Source: Ascochyta rabiei
Taxonomy: Eukaryota > Ascomycota > Dothideomycetes > Pleosporales > Didymellaceae
Assembly (NCBI RefSeq): GCF_004011695.2
Contig: NC_082408.1
Coordinates: 47,501-111,500, forward strand
Length of the DNA stretch: 64,000 bases
Direction of reading: 5' to 3'
Positions within the stretch are counted from its first letter, which is position 1. Each line of letters starts with the position of its first letter. The notes under the pieces were generated by a model. That model had not been told where the DNA came from. It was given only the letters and a program-made list of their open reading frames with translations, and made no database searches. This document shows positions 10,301 to 20,149 of this stretch, one piece after another. Both the position numbers and the translations under genes were made by a program.

Positions 10301-11755
10301 TGCGCGGTGTGTAAACGCGCAAGGCCTTCCTAGGAAGCCTACAACGGTTTTCTTAAACCCCTGCTAATCCCTAACGCCCGTTGGTTGGATATTTCTGTAG
10401 ATTACATTTAAGATTTGCTAGCCTTGTCTCTTAATGGCCGCGCGTACAAAAACTTGCTTGTTGTTGTAAACCGCCTTACTAAACGGTAACATTTCTTCCC
10501 TTCAGTTAGCTGCTCTTCGAAGGAATTTGCTTACTACTTTATAGAGATTTTTTGTCTTTATAGGCTTCCGCGTACTATTGTATCTGATTAAGGCACTTCC
10601 TTTATAAACAAGTTCTGGAAGCGGGTTTACGAACGTCTTCAGATTTCAGCCAAGCTGTTAACTTCTCATTACCCACAAACTAATGGTTAAACTGAACAAG
10701 CTAATTAAAGCCTTAAAATCTATTTGCGGAAATATGTCAACTACACACAAGATAATTAGGCTTCCTGGCTGTATCTTGCTAAGTTCTAAGCTAACGACAC
10801 TATTAATGTGTCTACAGGACTTACTTCTTTCTTTGCGGATCTTAGGTACCATCCTTGCAGCGGTATACACCCTGGTGAAGACTATACCTAAGGGGAACTG
10901 TTGTCTAAGGAAGCTAAGGACCAAATCCTGCGCGCTGATGAGTTACTCTGTACCCACGCCAACCTTCTAGAATACCTGAAGATTTAGCTTACCTGGGCAT
11001 AACAAGAACAACAGGCTTAAGCTAATGCTTATCGCCAACAGACTCCCAAATACGCAGTTGGCGACCTAGTCTGGGTTTCCACACGCAATTGGAATACCAC
11101 CTAACCTTTAAAGAAGCTGGATTATAAGTATGCAGGTCTATACCTGGTTACTTATGTTATATACAACAGAACTGCATATAAGCTAGAACTGCCTACAGAC
11201 ATAATATTAAAGGGTGTATTTCTGGTGTTTCACCCTAACCTGCTTCAAGAAACAAGCCCGGACAGTCTACCAGATCAAGCACTACCTGAACCAACACCTG
11301 TGGAAGTCGTTAACAACTAAGGCTTGGTCTCCTAAGAATGGTATGTTGATTTGTTCCTTAACTGCCAGAAGCAACGCGGTACATAGGAATACCTCGTCAA
11401 ATGGTCTAATAACCTCAAACCCACATAGGAACCTGCCAAGCATCACCTTAACTACTACAACGCCTTCTTGTTTCACTACAACAATCCCAACAAACCTGTT
11501 CCACCAGCGCTCTAAATGCCAGCGGATCGGGAGCCTCGGTCGGAAGACACCTTCAACGACAGCCGTTTCGGCGATCTTAATAAACTTGGTTAAAGCAAGA
11601 TAAGGCTAACACAGCGGGTACGTCACTTAACAGAATATTAGGTCGCTTTTAACAGGCTCTTCTTAGATTAAAACACGCCCAAAGACACGCCAAATCCAGT
11701 CCAGACCCGTTTAAGCTCGCCCTCAGGCTGCCACAGTTCAGCCACCCGCCGCTGA
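7325..11755 (+). pseudogene. gypsy A-1 pol (PR-RT-RH-IN-chromodomain), interrupted by stops
   Basis: The open frame lies -1 to gag and overlaps it around AGAAAACTAGG (7328-7338), suggesting a -1 frameshift. Protease shows DDGADTSFIS (7562). Reverse transcriptase runs about 8300-8980 with YLDNVLVFS (about 8789). RNase H includes ICTDSSGWATGG (about 9287). Integrase has the H2C2 zinc finger (about 10190-10320, CQACAVCKR) and core motifs ISVDY (10390s), IVSDQGTSF (10575s) and NGQTEQAN with the catalytic Glu (about 10683). A chromodomain-like stretch with QEYLVKW follows (11330-11510). The TAA at 11513 is probably a former CAA, since the frame continues to TGA at 11753. Integrases with this tail are chromoviral and steer insertion to heterochromatin. 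Confidence 0.88.
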
Positions 11756-12120
11756 ATATGAAGGTCGACTCCGAATCAGAGATAAACCTCAGCTCTAGTT
11801 GTTAACGATCTTTGCACCACTCCCTTATATAAGCTCTGAACAGCTTAGGGCACAATTTTTGCGTTGCGGGGTTCGTGCGGTAGAAAAAATCTTGGAGGTC
11901 AGTGTTTTGTATGAGGATCCGGGGAGACCTGCGCAGCGCCACCAGGGGCATAAACCTTGATTCTACGCCGACCGCCACCGCGTCCTAGATACCGTTTCAC
12001 ATCATCTTTTCCTTTGTTTTTTATTTACTCTTACTTAAAACCTGTTAGTATTGGCTCTTATAGCCACTTGTACACAGACTTTCAGCTCAAGAGACTTCGC
12101 TATTTGTAGGGAGGGGCACG
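11756..12120 (+). other. gypsy A-1 3' untranslated region and polypurine tract
   Basis: No reading frame is visible. The stretch is homologous to window positions 1-215 and to the end of A-2 and A-4. It ends in GTAGGGAGGGGCACG directly before the 3' LTR. Confidence 0.75.
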
Positions 12121-12386
12121 TGTCAGGACTTCTGCTAAGGTAAGATGGCACAACCTACTAGTAGTGTCACAACCTACTAGTAGATGTCACAACCTACTAG
12201 CAGAACCTTCCTGCTTTCACTAGCAACGCTGTTCCCTTCACTAGCAGAGAGCTTAGGCCTCGCTACTATAAGTAGGCCTCTCTCTCCGCCCTCTGGTAGC
12301 TCTCTGTCTGCTATTTTGTTCACTCTACTTTCGAATCTATCAGTTCACCAGATCGCTACTTTTGTGCTTGTGAAGTCTGCCTTACA
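12121..12386 (+). repeat. 3' LTR of gypsy A-1
   Basis: 266 bp, preceded by the purine-rich tract GGGAGGGGCACG that would prime plus-strand DNA synthesis, and followed by target duplication GAAAG. Virtually identical to the 5' LTR. Confidence 0.95.
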
Positions 12387-12391
12387 GAAAG

Positions 12392-15300
12392 GTACTATTA
12401 AGCACTAAAGCCTATAAGAGTCCTGTAAAATTAGGAACTATAGCTTAGTAAATATAACTAAGCTTTAACTTGCGTAGAAGCCCTTAAAATAGGGGACATA
12501 ATACAGAGTAAGCTGGTTATAGACAACTTCCTAAAAGTAGTCTTAAAGATTGCCCTAGTATAGATAGCAATATTTACTAGTGCAGGAAGCAACTAAAGCA
12601 AAATAGAAAGAAGATAGATAATAAAACTCTTCTGTAAGCATATAAGCCTAGCCTATCTAACATAAGGTAGAATAAAAAGTGCCTTTATAACAGATAGTGG
12701 AGCCTTTACAGTAAGCAGTAAATCTAACTTAAACACACAGAGGGACGCATTAAGTGTGTAAATTAGAGTGCTATCTGCAGCCCTAAACTAAAGGCAATTA
12801 AAGCGCAAAATAAATGCGTCTAGCGACAAGTCTAAGCAATTCTAAAGAAGGAATGCAGTTAAAGCCGTAGACATATGTCTAGCTTACAAACAGCGCTATA
12901 ACATTAGTAACTATTACTATGTTAATAGTAATTTAAAAACCCCTAAGTAGTTTAAACTAAATTAAAATATTAGAAAGCTAGTATAGTATAAACTTTAATA
13001 TAAGCTAGACTTATAAAGAACAGTAAACAAACTAAATGCTAGTTTAAAGCAACCCTGCCTAGCAATAATAAACTCTTAATTAATTACTCTATATATTAAG
13101 ACGTCTTAAACACTAGATAAGATTATTAAGTAACTAGATAGCTAAGAAATTGCTTAGGTTAATAAAGGTAGTATAAAAGCAGCATATAGCGTAAGTAATT
13201 AAGGATATCTATTAAAGGAGGTATTTCTTCTAGATTCTGGCTTAACTACGCATATCTGTAATAACCTCTTAAGACTTAGAGACGTACGCTAGCCAGCAAT
13301 AGGAGATTATATCTAGACTAGGAACTCTAAGGTCTAGATATAAGGATATAGTACTGTTAATATATTAGTAGAGGGATTATAAGGTAAACAAGTACTACGC
13401 TTAGACAATATTGCGTAGTGCCTAGATTTCCTCTGCAACCTAGTATTATTTAGGTTACTCTAAAGACAAGGAATATGGTGGGATAACTAAGAATATCTAA
13501 CAACGCTATGCTAAAGAAACGGCAACATTATAGCTATCCTAACAGAAAGCTTTAGATAGTAGGTTATTAAATAACTAAATATAGCTATAGTAGCACTCTA
13601 TATGTGTATAAATTATAATAAAAGATTACTACAGAGAGTAACAGCTATAATGTGGCATAAGAGGCTTAGACATCTCGGACTATCTGCAATTAAGCACCTT
13701 GTGCATTAATCTAAGGGGGTAAAGATTAAAGGTATTATAACAGTGCAATGTAACGCATGCAGATAATTAAAATTAAAGCATTAAATATAAAGAACCCTAT
13801 AATTAAATAATAAAGGCCTAGGCAAACAAATAGCTATAGACTTCTATAAATATAAAGCAGGAAGCTTTAATAAGAAAAAGAGTTAAATACTTATTACTTG
13901 CTAACACTTTTGGTACGTGTAGGACTTCTACTTTAAGGACAACAGGCCTGTAAGATCTATTATCTGTCTACTTAGGATCTTTATCTAGTTCTTAAAGAAA
14001 CAGTTTAAGATTACAGTTAAGGTAATTAAGATAGATAACAAAATTGTTGTAGTTAAACAAGAGGTTAAGAGATAGTGCACGTCCCTCTTAATAAGACTTA
14101 AGCCTTCTGCTCTAGACACATAAGCTTAAAATAGAGGAGCTAAACGCTTAGGGGGTGTAATAAGAGAGAAGGCACGCGCAATTTAACTAGACGCAAATCT
14201 ACTATAGGAACTCTGGCTAGAAATTACTAGAGCAGCAGTATACCTATATAATTAGACGCTAAATTATCTAAATAAGTAGAGATTACAGTATAAAGTATTC
14301 TTTACGTACGTAGCTACTATAAATAGCATAGTTACTAGACCTTAAAAACTAATCTAGGCTTACTTAAGAGCATACAGATGCAAAGCATTTGCTATAACTA
14401 ATAACACTTATTAAAGAAAATTAAGGCTATAAAGACTAGACCTAAAGGCATAGATTAGATACTTAGTAGGATACTAGTCTGCTAACATATATTAAATCTA
14501 GGTCCTATTAATAGCTAAAGTAATTAGCACCTGTAATGTGGTGTTTAATAAAGAAATAATATTTAACAGCAAAATAGAGGATATTATAGATAACCTTATG
14601 CACAATACATTAGAGGATATTGCAACTTAGATTAGCATAGTTAAACTCCTAGCTACACAGAGCTATATATCTAAAACTAAAACATTCTATAAGAATAAGA
14701 CAACGCAGAAGAACACTCTGCGTGCTAAACAACCCTAATATTACTAAGGCAGGAAGATTATAGAGGCATACCTAACGCCTCTACTAACTCCCCTGCTAGT
14801 AGTATTCCTAACTAAATAGATAAGCTACAATAAGACAACAGACTAACTTAAACAAGACTAAGGAACGTCTGTAACAACGCTGTAGGCAGCTGCATTTATA
14901 GTAGGCACTAAGGTAGGACACCTTAGTTAATATAATGGAAAACCTTTTAATAAAGCTTAATTAAAGAGGATTATAACAAAGGGAATTAAGCTGCATTAGA
15001 ATAAACTTCTGCTATTACCTACAGCATACTTAAAGCTAGAGGAGCACCCTCTCTACAAGATGTTTAAACAAGCAGAAATTAAACACCTCTAAAGCTACAA
15101 ACAAATAGAGTTATAGACTAAAGTTCTAGCAGCTTTAGTTTAGAAGTTTAGATAAAAAATACTTAACTGTATGTAGGTCTATACATATAAGTTTAATAAA
15201 TACTACTACCTTAATAAGTATAAAGTAAGGCTTGTAGTTAGAGAAGACTAATAATATAATATTACGTTACAAGACACGTATACAGCAACACTTACAGGCT

Positions 15301-16655
15301 AGTTACTTTAAATACTAATAGTAATTACTGTAAAATACAATCTTAAACTAAAATAATAGGATATTATAAATGCGTTTGTCTATACAGCTATTAACCGCGA
15401 TATATACATAAGGATGCTAAGAGGATACTAGAAGATAGGCACCTTACTAAAGGTACAGAAAGCCTTATACAGACTCTGCATCTCCCCTCTACTGTAGTAG
15501 AAGGAATGTACAGTAACATTAGCTAGAATTAGATTTAAATAAGTACTATAAGAGCTATGCTGTATAATTAAGGATAAAATAATTATCTTCTTCTATGTAG
15601 ACAACATTATAATTGCGTACTACCTAAAGTATAAATAAGAGGCAGATAATGCTATTAAACAGATATAGGAGCGATACCTGTGCACTAGAGGAAACAACCT
15701 TTAATAGTTCCTTATTGTAGAAGACTAACTTAATAGACAGTAACAGATAATTTAATTATTATAAGCCACATACGTTAACAAGATTAGTTAATTATTAACT
15801 AGACAGGACGTGAGGCATAATACGCTAATGTCTAGAATTAAACTTAAGCCTAGGAACAGTCTAGCTAAACTACTAGAGATTAATTAATATTAGTAAAAGA
15901 TTAGATCCCTGTTGTTTACAGCAATAACTACTTAACCTAACATAGCGTTTGCTACAATGCGACTTGCACGCTTTCTAGTTAACCTAAGTAATAAACACTA
16001 AGACGCTGCTAACTAAGTGCTTCCGTACCTCTAGAAGACAAGGAATCTGTTACTTAACTTCAGACAGGGTAAAGGACTTAAAGTTATAAGTAACGCATTA
16101 TTTGCTAACAACACTATAGACTAGAAGAGTTCCTAAGGATACGCTATTAAGCTATTTAGAGGACTTATTGCCTAGAGAGCGAATAAACAAGATACTGTTA
16201 CAACGTTAACCACTAAGGCTAAGCTCCTAGCACTGTCTTAAGTAGCTAAGGAAGCGATATTTACCTCTTAACTATTAACAGAGCTTTAGGTAACCCTAAG
16301 CAATCCTACAATTATAATTAAATGTAACAATATACAGATAATACGTCTAGTTACTACAGATATTACTAAGATATAAACTAAACTTTAGCATGTAAATATA
16401 TATAACTACTAGTTATAATAAAAAGTTAACTGTAAAATAATTAAAGTAGAATATATCCTATCTAATAACATAATTGCAGATAGATTTAAAAAGTTATTGC
16501 TAATTAGCAAATAGGCCAGCTTTCTTAATTAGTTAGGACTTGTTAAGGGCTAGAAGGGTACATTAAGGGATATCCTGCTTAAGAAGATGCAAGAGCAACT
16601 AGAGGACCTTACGTTAAAGAGTTAATTAACTAGGTTACGTAGCTTGCAATAGGGT
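12392..16655 (+). pseudogene. copia-1 gag-pol polyprotein relic
   Basis: One frame can be followed through numerous TAA/TAG codons. In order, there is a protease-like segment with LLDSGLTTHI (about 13225), a GAG-pre-integrase segment with WHKRLRHLGLSAIKHL (about 13650), and an integrase core with AIDFYKYKAG (about 13830) and later QNRGAKR (about 14130). The copia reverse transcriptase follows, with DIINAFVYTAI (about 15360) and FYVDNIIIAY (15591-15620), then an RNase H region ending in a stretch like IIADRFKK (about 16470). The usual YVDD box reads YVDN. It once encoded the copia Pol polyprotein and cannot do so now. Confidence 0.88.
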
Positions 16656-16672
16656 TCTAAGCTAAGGGGGTG

Positions 16673-16840
16673 TGTTAAATAAAAGGTATTAGAGAAATAG
16701 GTTAGGCGATAGACCTGCCAAGAAACTGTGCAGGGGCCCCCACCAGAACCTAGATAAGACGAAAATCACCCTCTTATAGAACAACAACACATCATCAATA
16801 CATCATCATCAACTCATTACTATTACCATCCAATCTGACA
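16673..16840 (+). repeat. 3' LTR of copia-1
   Basis: 168 bp, TGTTAAATAAAAGG to AATCTGACA, followed by the target duplication GTATT. Same length as the 5' LTR. Confidence 0.93.
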
Positions 16841-18563
16841 GTATTACTAATTAGATAATAAGGTATTTAGCTACCTTAAGAGAGTTATAGTTACTCCTGC
16901 TGTTTACCTACGCTTAGTTAAATCTCTTTGCTTTAACATTTAGAGCACTAGGCAGAAATTATATTACGTTAACACCACTTTCTAGCTATTATAATGCTAT
17001 GTTTTAATTAGACAGTTAGATTCCCCTTATTTATACTAGTTCTTAGTTAGTTGTTAAGCATACGCTAGATAGCTAAAGCCTGCTAAGAGTGCCTGCATCC
17101 TAGCGCTGAAAGGTGCCCACCTTGCGGCTAGTACCCTTCTGCGCTAGAAGCTTCTCCCTAAGGCCTAACGTACCTTACCCTTAGATCTAATCCTTTTCCT
17201 AAAGTTACAGATCTATTTTGCTAACTTCCCTTATCTACATTGTTCTATTAACTAGAGGCTTTTTACCTTAGAGACCTACTATAGTTATAAGTACAACCTA
17301 GCGTAAAAACTATTTCTTTAAGCAGATTTTTAAGGCTTGTTAGGAGCGCACTAAACGCCGCAAAAGTGCAGCGCTCTTCTAGCTATTAAACCCTAGCTCC
17401 AGACAAACCAATTTCAGGGTAACAGACTGTTAAGAAGAAAAGAGAACTCTTCTTAGGGCTCCTGCTAAGGTCTCCGCTCTTAGTTGTGTTACTACAGAGA
17501 ATCTATATCTAGGTGCTAGAATATTAACTAGAAAAGAGAACTCTTCTTAGGGCTCCTGCTAAGGTCTCCGCTCTTAGTTGTGTTACTACAGAGAATCTAT
17601 ATCTAGGTGCTAGAATATTAACTAGCTTCCCTTTTAAGAGTAGGGCGCAAGCACCTATATTAAAACAGAGTTTCCCTATCTCTTAGAATTAACTAACCTG
17701 TGTCTAACTGCAGTTTATATAGAACCTTTCCCTACTTTAGTCCTTAAAGTTCTTATTTAAGTATTTGGTACTACTACTAAGATCTGCACTAGAGGCCGTT
17801 TAACCTAGGGTTACCCCTAAGGCTTTGTTACAGACCTCTACGCCTGCCTACTTACTAGGGCATAAATCCTGCCCTAGCAGCAGGGTATAGGTAACACGCT
17901 TAAGCACTATCTATTTTTAGGGCTAGTTTATTTAGCAGGTAAGTTATTATATACTTCTTAGCAGATTCTAACTTCTATAGCTTCTATTCTGCTGTCTATA
18001 TAAACTAACACCTTTTATAGTGTCTAATAAGCATATATTCTACTACCTTAACCCTATATTTATTTTATTCTACATTACTAGTTCTGCCTACTAGAAATAG
18101 CCTACTAGTAATAGTACATTTAACTCTCTATATTTAATTAAGTAATAAGTACTTCTTATATTTTTTAAGTTTAAGAATAGGTAAAGGTTACTTTAACCCC
18201 TAGGCCTCTAATTATTTGCTTTACCTTATAAACCTAAAAACGTTACTGCTATCCTAAGGGAAGCTTTAGCAGGAACTAGCTACTAGATAGTTTAATTAGT
18301 GTTTCGCCCCTATGCCTAAATTTAACGATTAATTTACACGTTAGAACTGCTAAAGCCTCTACTAGAGTTTCCTCTAGCTTTACCCTATTTAAGCATATTT
18401 TACTATATTCTAGGTCCTAGCAACTATGCTCTTACTTAAATCTATCTAAAGACATTAAGATTAGTTAATAGTGCACCCTAAAAGGTTTCTACCTCTGTTT
18501 CCTTTTATTACGCGTTTAGGCTTAACACCTAAATACTTTTATAGATGTTAGACTCCTTAGTCT
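16841..18563 (-). pseudogene. RIP-degraded 28S (25S) rRNA gene, middle part
   Basis: This continues the antisense 28S relic exactly where copia-1 interrupted it. The bases before 3160 and after 16845 join across GTATT into a segment matching fungal 28S around antisense CACTAATTAGATGA. Further landmarks are ACCTTAAGAGAGTTATAGTT (about 16870), GAGCACTAGGCAGAAAT (about 16942), the stretch before GGATATTGACTAGCTTCCC-type sequence (about 17615), TTTCGCCCCTATGCC (about 18302) and GTTAGACTCCTTAG (about 18547). The relic stops dead at the copia-2 LTR. The 5' third of 28S, 5.8S, ITS and 18S were not found anywhere in the window. It contains a later 94-bp tandem duplication. Confidence 0.9.
17437..17624. 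repeat. Perfect 94-bp tandem duplication within the 28S relic
   Basis: Two adjoining copies (17437-17530 and 17531-17624), each starting GAAAAGAGAACTC and ending ATATTAACTA, read identically by eye. They already contain RIP-type changes relative to functional 28S, so the duplication is younger than the mutation. Confidence 0.95.
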
Positions 18564-18731
18564 TGTTAAATAAAAGGTATTAGACAAATAGGTTAGGCGA
18601 TATACCTGCTAAGAAACTGTGCAGGGGCATCTACTAGAACCTAGATAAGACGAAAATCACCCTTACATAGAACAACAACAGAACATTTATAAATTATTAT
18701 TAACTTATTACTATTACTAGCTAATCTAATA
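18564..18731 (+). repeat. 5' LTR of copia-2
   Basis: 168 bp, TGTTAAATAAAAGG to TCTAATA. The terminal CA is mutated to TA, a RIP-type change. Confidence 0.9.
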
Positions 18732-18770
18732 ATTAAGGGTGGTACTGCTGCTATAATAAGCGCTAATAAC

Positions 18771-19313
18771 TGTTGAAGTTGTACTTTATTCAAAGACCGT
18801 AAGCACTGATTCTATTGGTTCTTGGGGATGAGTACTGGTGGATCGGTTGGGGTTATTAACTAAGCAAAGCTTGTGAAGATAGGGTGCACTAAATAGTACA
18901 GGGTAGACTGTCAAGTTTAAGCGCAGGTTAAGATTCTAAAGACAAACTTAATTAATAAGGTTAAACACAAACTATAAGGGTTGTGTTCCTACTAACTATA
19001 TACTAAGGAGATATAGTACTTGTTAACAAGTAACTAGAGTTAGTCTAATAAAAATACATAAGGGTGCTTGTAGACAAGCATATTATACTATACTTATTAA
19101 CAAGTAGTTACATATATTATACTTATTAACAAGTAGTTATATATATTATGCTTGTTAACAAGCAGTTATGTGTGTTATGCTTGTTAACAAGCAGTTACGT
19201 AACATCTCTCTCTGTTCTGTCCTTCTCTACAGTTTGTTCCTTTAGGGCGGGGTTAGGGGTCTTAGTTGGCTGGTACTTATGTTTGTGCTGTGCCCTAGCA
19301 CAGCATTATAACA
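18771..19313 (-). repeat. LTR of gypsy B (3' LTR in element orientation)
   Basis: 543 bp, plus-strand TGTTGAAGTTGTAC to TTATAACA. It contains short imperfect repeats of GCTTGTTAACAAGCAGTTA-type, about 26-36 bp apart (19080-19200). It is less mutated than the partner LTR in several CpA/TpG positions. Confidence 0.93.
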
Positions 19314-19480
19314 CTATCCCCCCTTCCTCTTTAGTTTGTCCTTAAACTATGTAATTATCTGTTAGAGTTTTATATAATCTACAATCTTTACTTCTAGTAA
19401 CCTATAAGTTAAGATGTCCTTATACGCCTACAACATCTATCTTATATTAGAAATCTGTTAAGCTAATATACCTGCTAAAG

Positions 19481-19735
19481 TGTTAGGACTTCTGCTAAGG
19501 TAATATGGTAACCTACTAGTATGTGTCACAACCTACTAGCAGATTCCATTAAACCTAGTAGAACCTTTCTTTACTTGCCTTTACTTTTACTTGCAGAGAG
19601 CACAGGCCTTACTACTATAAGTAGGCCTCTCTCTCCGCCCTCTTGTAGCTCGCTGTCTGCTATTTTGTTCACTCCTCTTTTACATCTATCAGTTTACCAG
19701 ATCGCTACTTTTATGCTTGTGAAGTCTACCTTACA
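19481..19735 (+). repeat. Solo LTR of gypsy family A inside gypsy B
   Basis: 255 bp, TGTTAGGACTTCTGC to CTACCTTACA, with TAAAG duplicated at 19476-19480 and 19736-19740. No internal region is present. It belongs to the 255-bp LTR subtype seen in A-2 and A-3, not the 266-bp subtype of A-1. Recombination between the two LTRs of a full element is the usual origin. Confidence 0.95.
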
Positions 19736-19784
19736 TAAAGTCCCCTGCAATTATTATTTCTTTAGCGGCTATAAGTGCTATATT

Positions 19785-20108
19785 ATGCTAGGTAGTCTAA
19801 AGGGTCTAAAGTGTGCTAAGTGCACAAAGGCTAGCAAGCTATGTGTAAACATGTCTTAGGCGTTGTTAGATAAGACTTGCAAGGAGTATAAGAAAAAGGT
19901 AGAAGAGGACAAGTTACTTCTTATAACTGTAATTGCGCAATTATTGCGTAATAAGAAAATCCTAAAACAGGCAAATAAATGCGTGCAGCAAAAGGCGCTA
20001 TATTTAGCAAATAGAATAGTTAAGGCTGGCAAGCTAGACCTAGCTAAGGAAGTTAATCCTAACTGTTCTGCAGCGTCTATTAGCATGTGTGCCTTGCCAG
20101 CTACCTAG
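19785..20108 (+). pseudogene. Antisense accessory ORF of gypsy B: Cys-rich plus coiled-coil protein
   Basis: ATG at 19785 opens a frame of about 107 codons, interrupted once by TAG at 19857-19859 where TGG or CAG is expected. The first 25 residues contain LKCAKCTKASKLC, a short Cys cluster resembling a zinc-binding or Zn2Cys6-like start. Residues 28-90 are Lys/Glu/Leu-rich and look like a coiled coil (KKKVEEDKLLLITVIAQLL). The layout recalls hypothetical proteins often met near fungal gypsy elements, with a CxxC...C head and a long helix; that is recollection, not a database match. It reads opposite to pol, converging on integrase, with the solo LTR just upstream. It has few RIP stops. Function unknown. 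Confidence 0.5.
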
Positions 20109-20149
20109 GGTACTCTTAGCTTAATTAAAGAGTCTGTAGCAAATTATAG

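Larger units (their letters stand above)
3970..12386 (+). mobile_element. Ty3/gypsy LTR retrotransposon A-1 (chromovirus type), nearly complete
   Basis: 266-bp LTRs bound an internal region of 7.9 kb, with GAAAG duplicated at 3965-3969 and 12387-12391. The LTRs differ at one position seen by eye (CTCTTGTAG against CTCTGGTAG), so the insertion is young relative to the others. Gene order is leader repeats, gag, protease, reverse transcriptase, RNase H, integrase, chromodomain-like tail. Stop codons are nearly all TAG/TAA in CpA-derived context, but far fewer than in A-2 and A-3. It sits inside copia-1. Confidence 0.96.
3160..16840 (+). mobile_element. Ty1/copia LTR retrotransposon copia-1, split by gypsy A-1
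   Basis: Two 168-bp LTRs start TGTTAAAT and end in CTAACA or CTGACA. They are flanked by the 5-bp duplication GTATT at 3155-3159 and 16841-16845. Removing gypsy A-1 (3970-12386) and one GAAAG copy leaves about 5.26 kb, a normal copia size. A purine-rich tract (CTAAGGGGGTG, 16662-16672) immediately precedes the 3' LTR. The internal order is gag, protease, integrase, reverse transcriptase, RNase H, as in copia. All frames are broken by TAA/TAG codons of RIP type. The target is the 28S relic. Confidence 0.95.

Noticed and set aside
18270..18560. A plus-strand frame resembling a protein often seen in databases (LREALAGTSY... FRPYAQI...)
   Set aside because: This is the well-known spurious translation of the antisense strand of 28S rDNA. 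The DNA itself aligns with 28S, so no protein is claimed.
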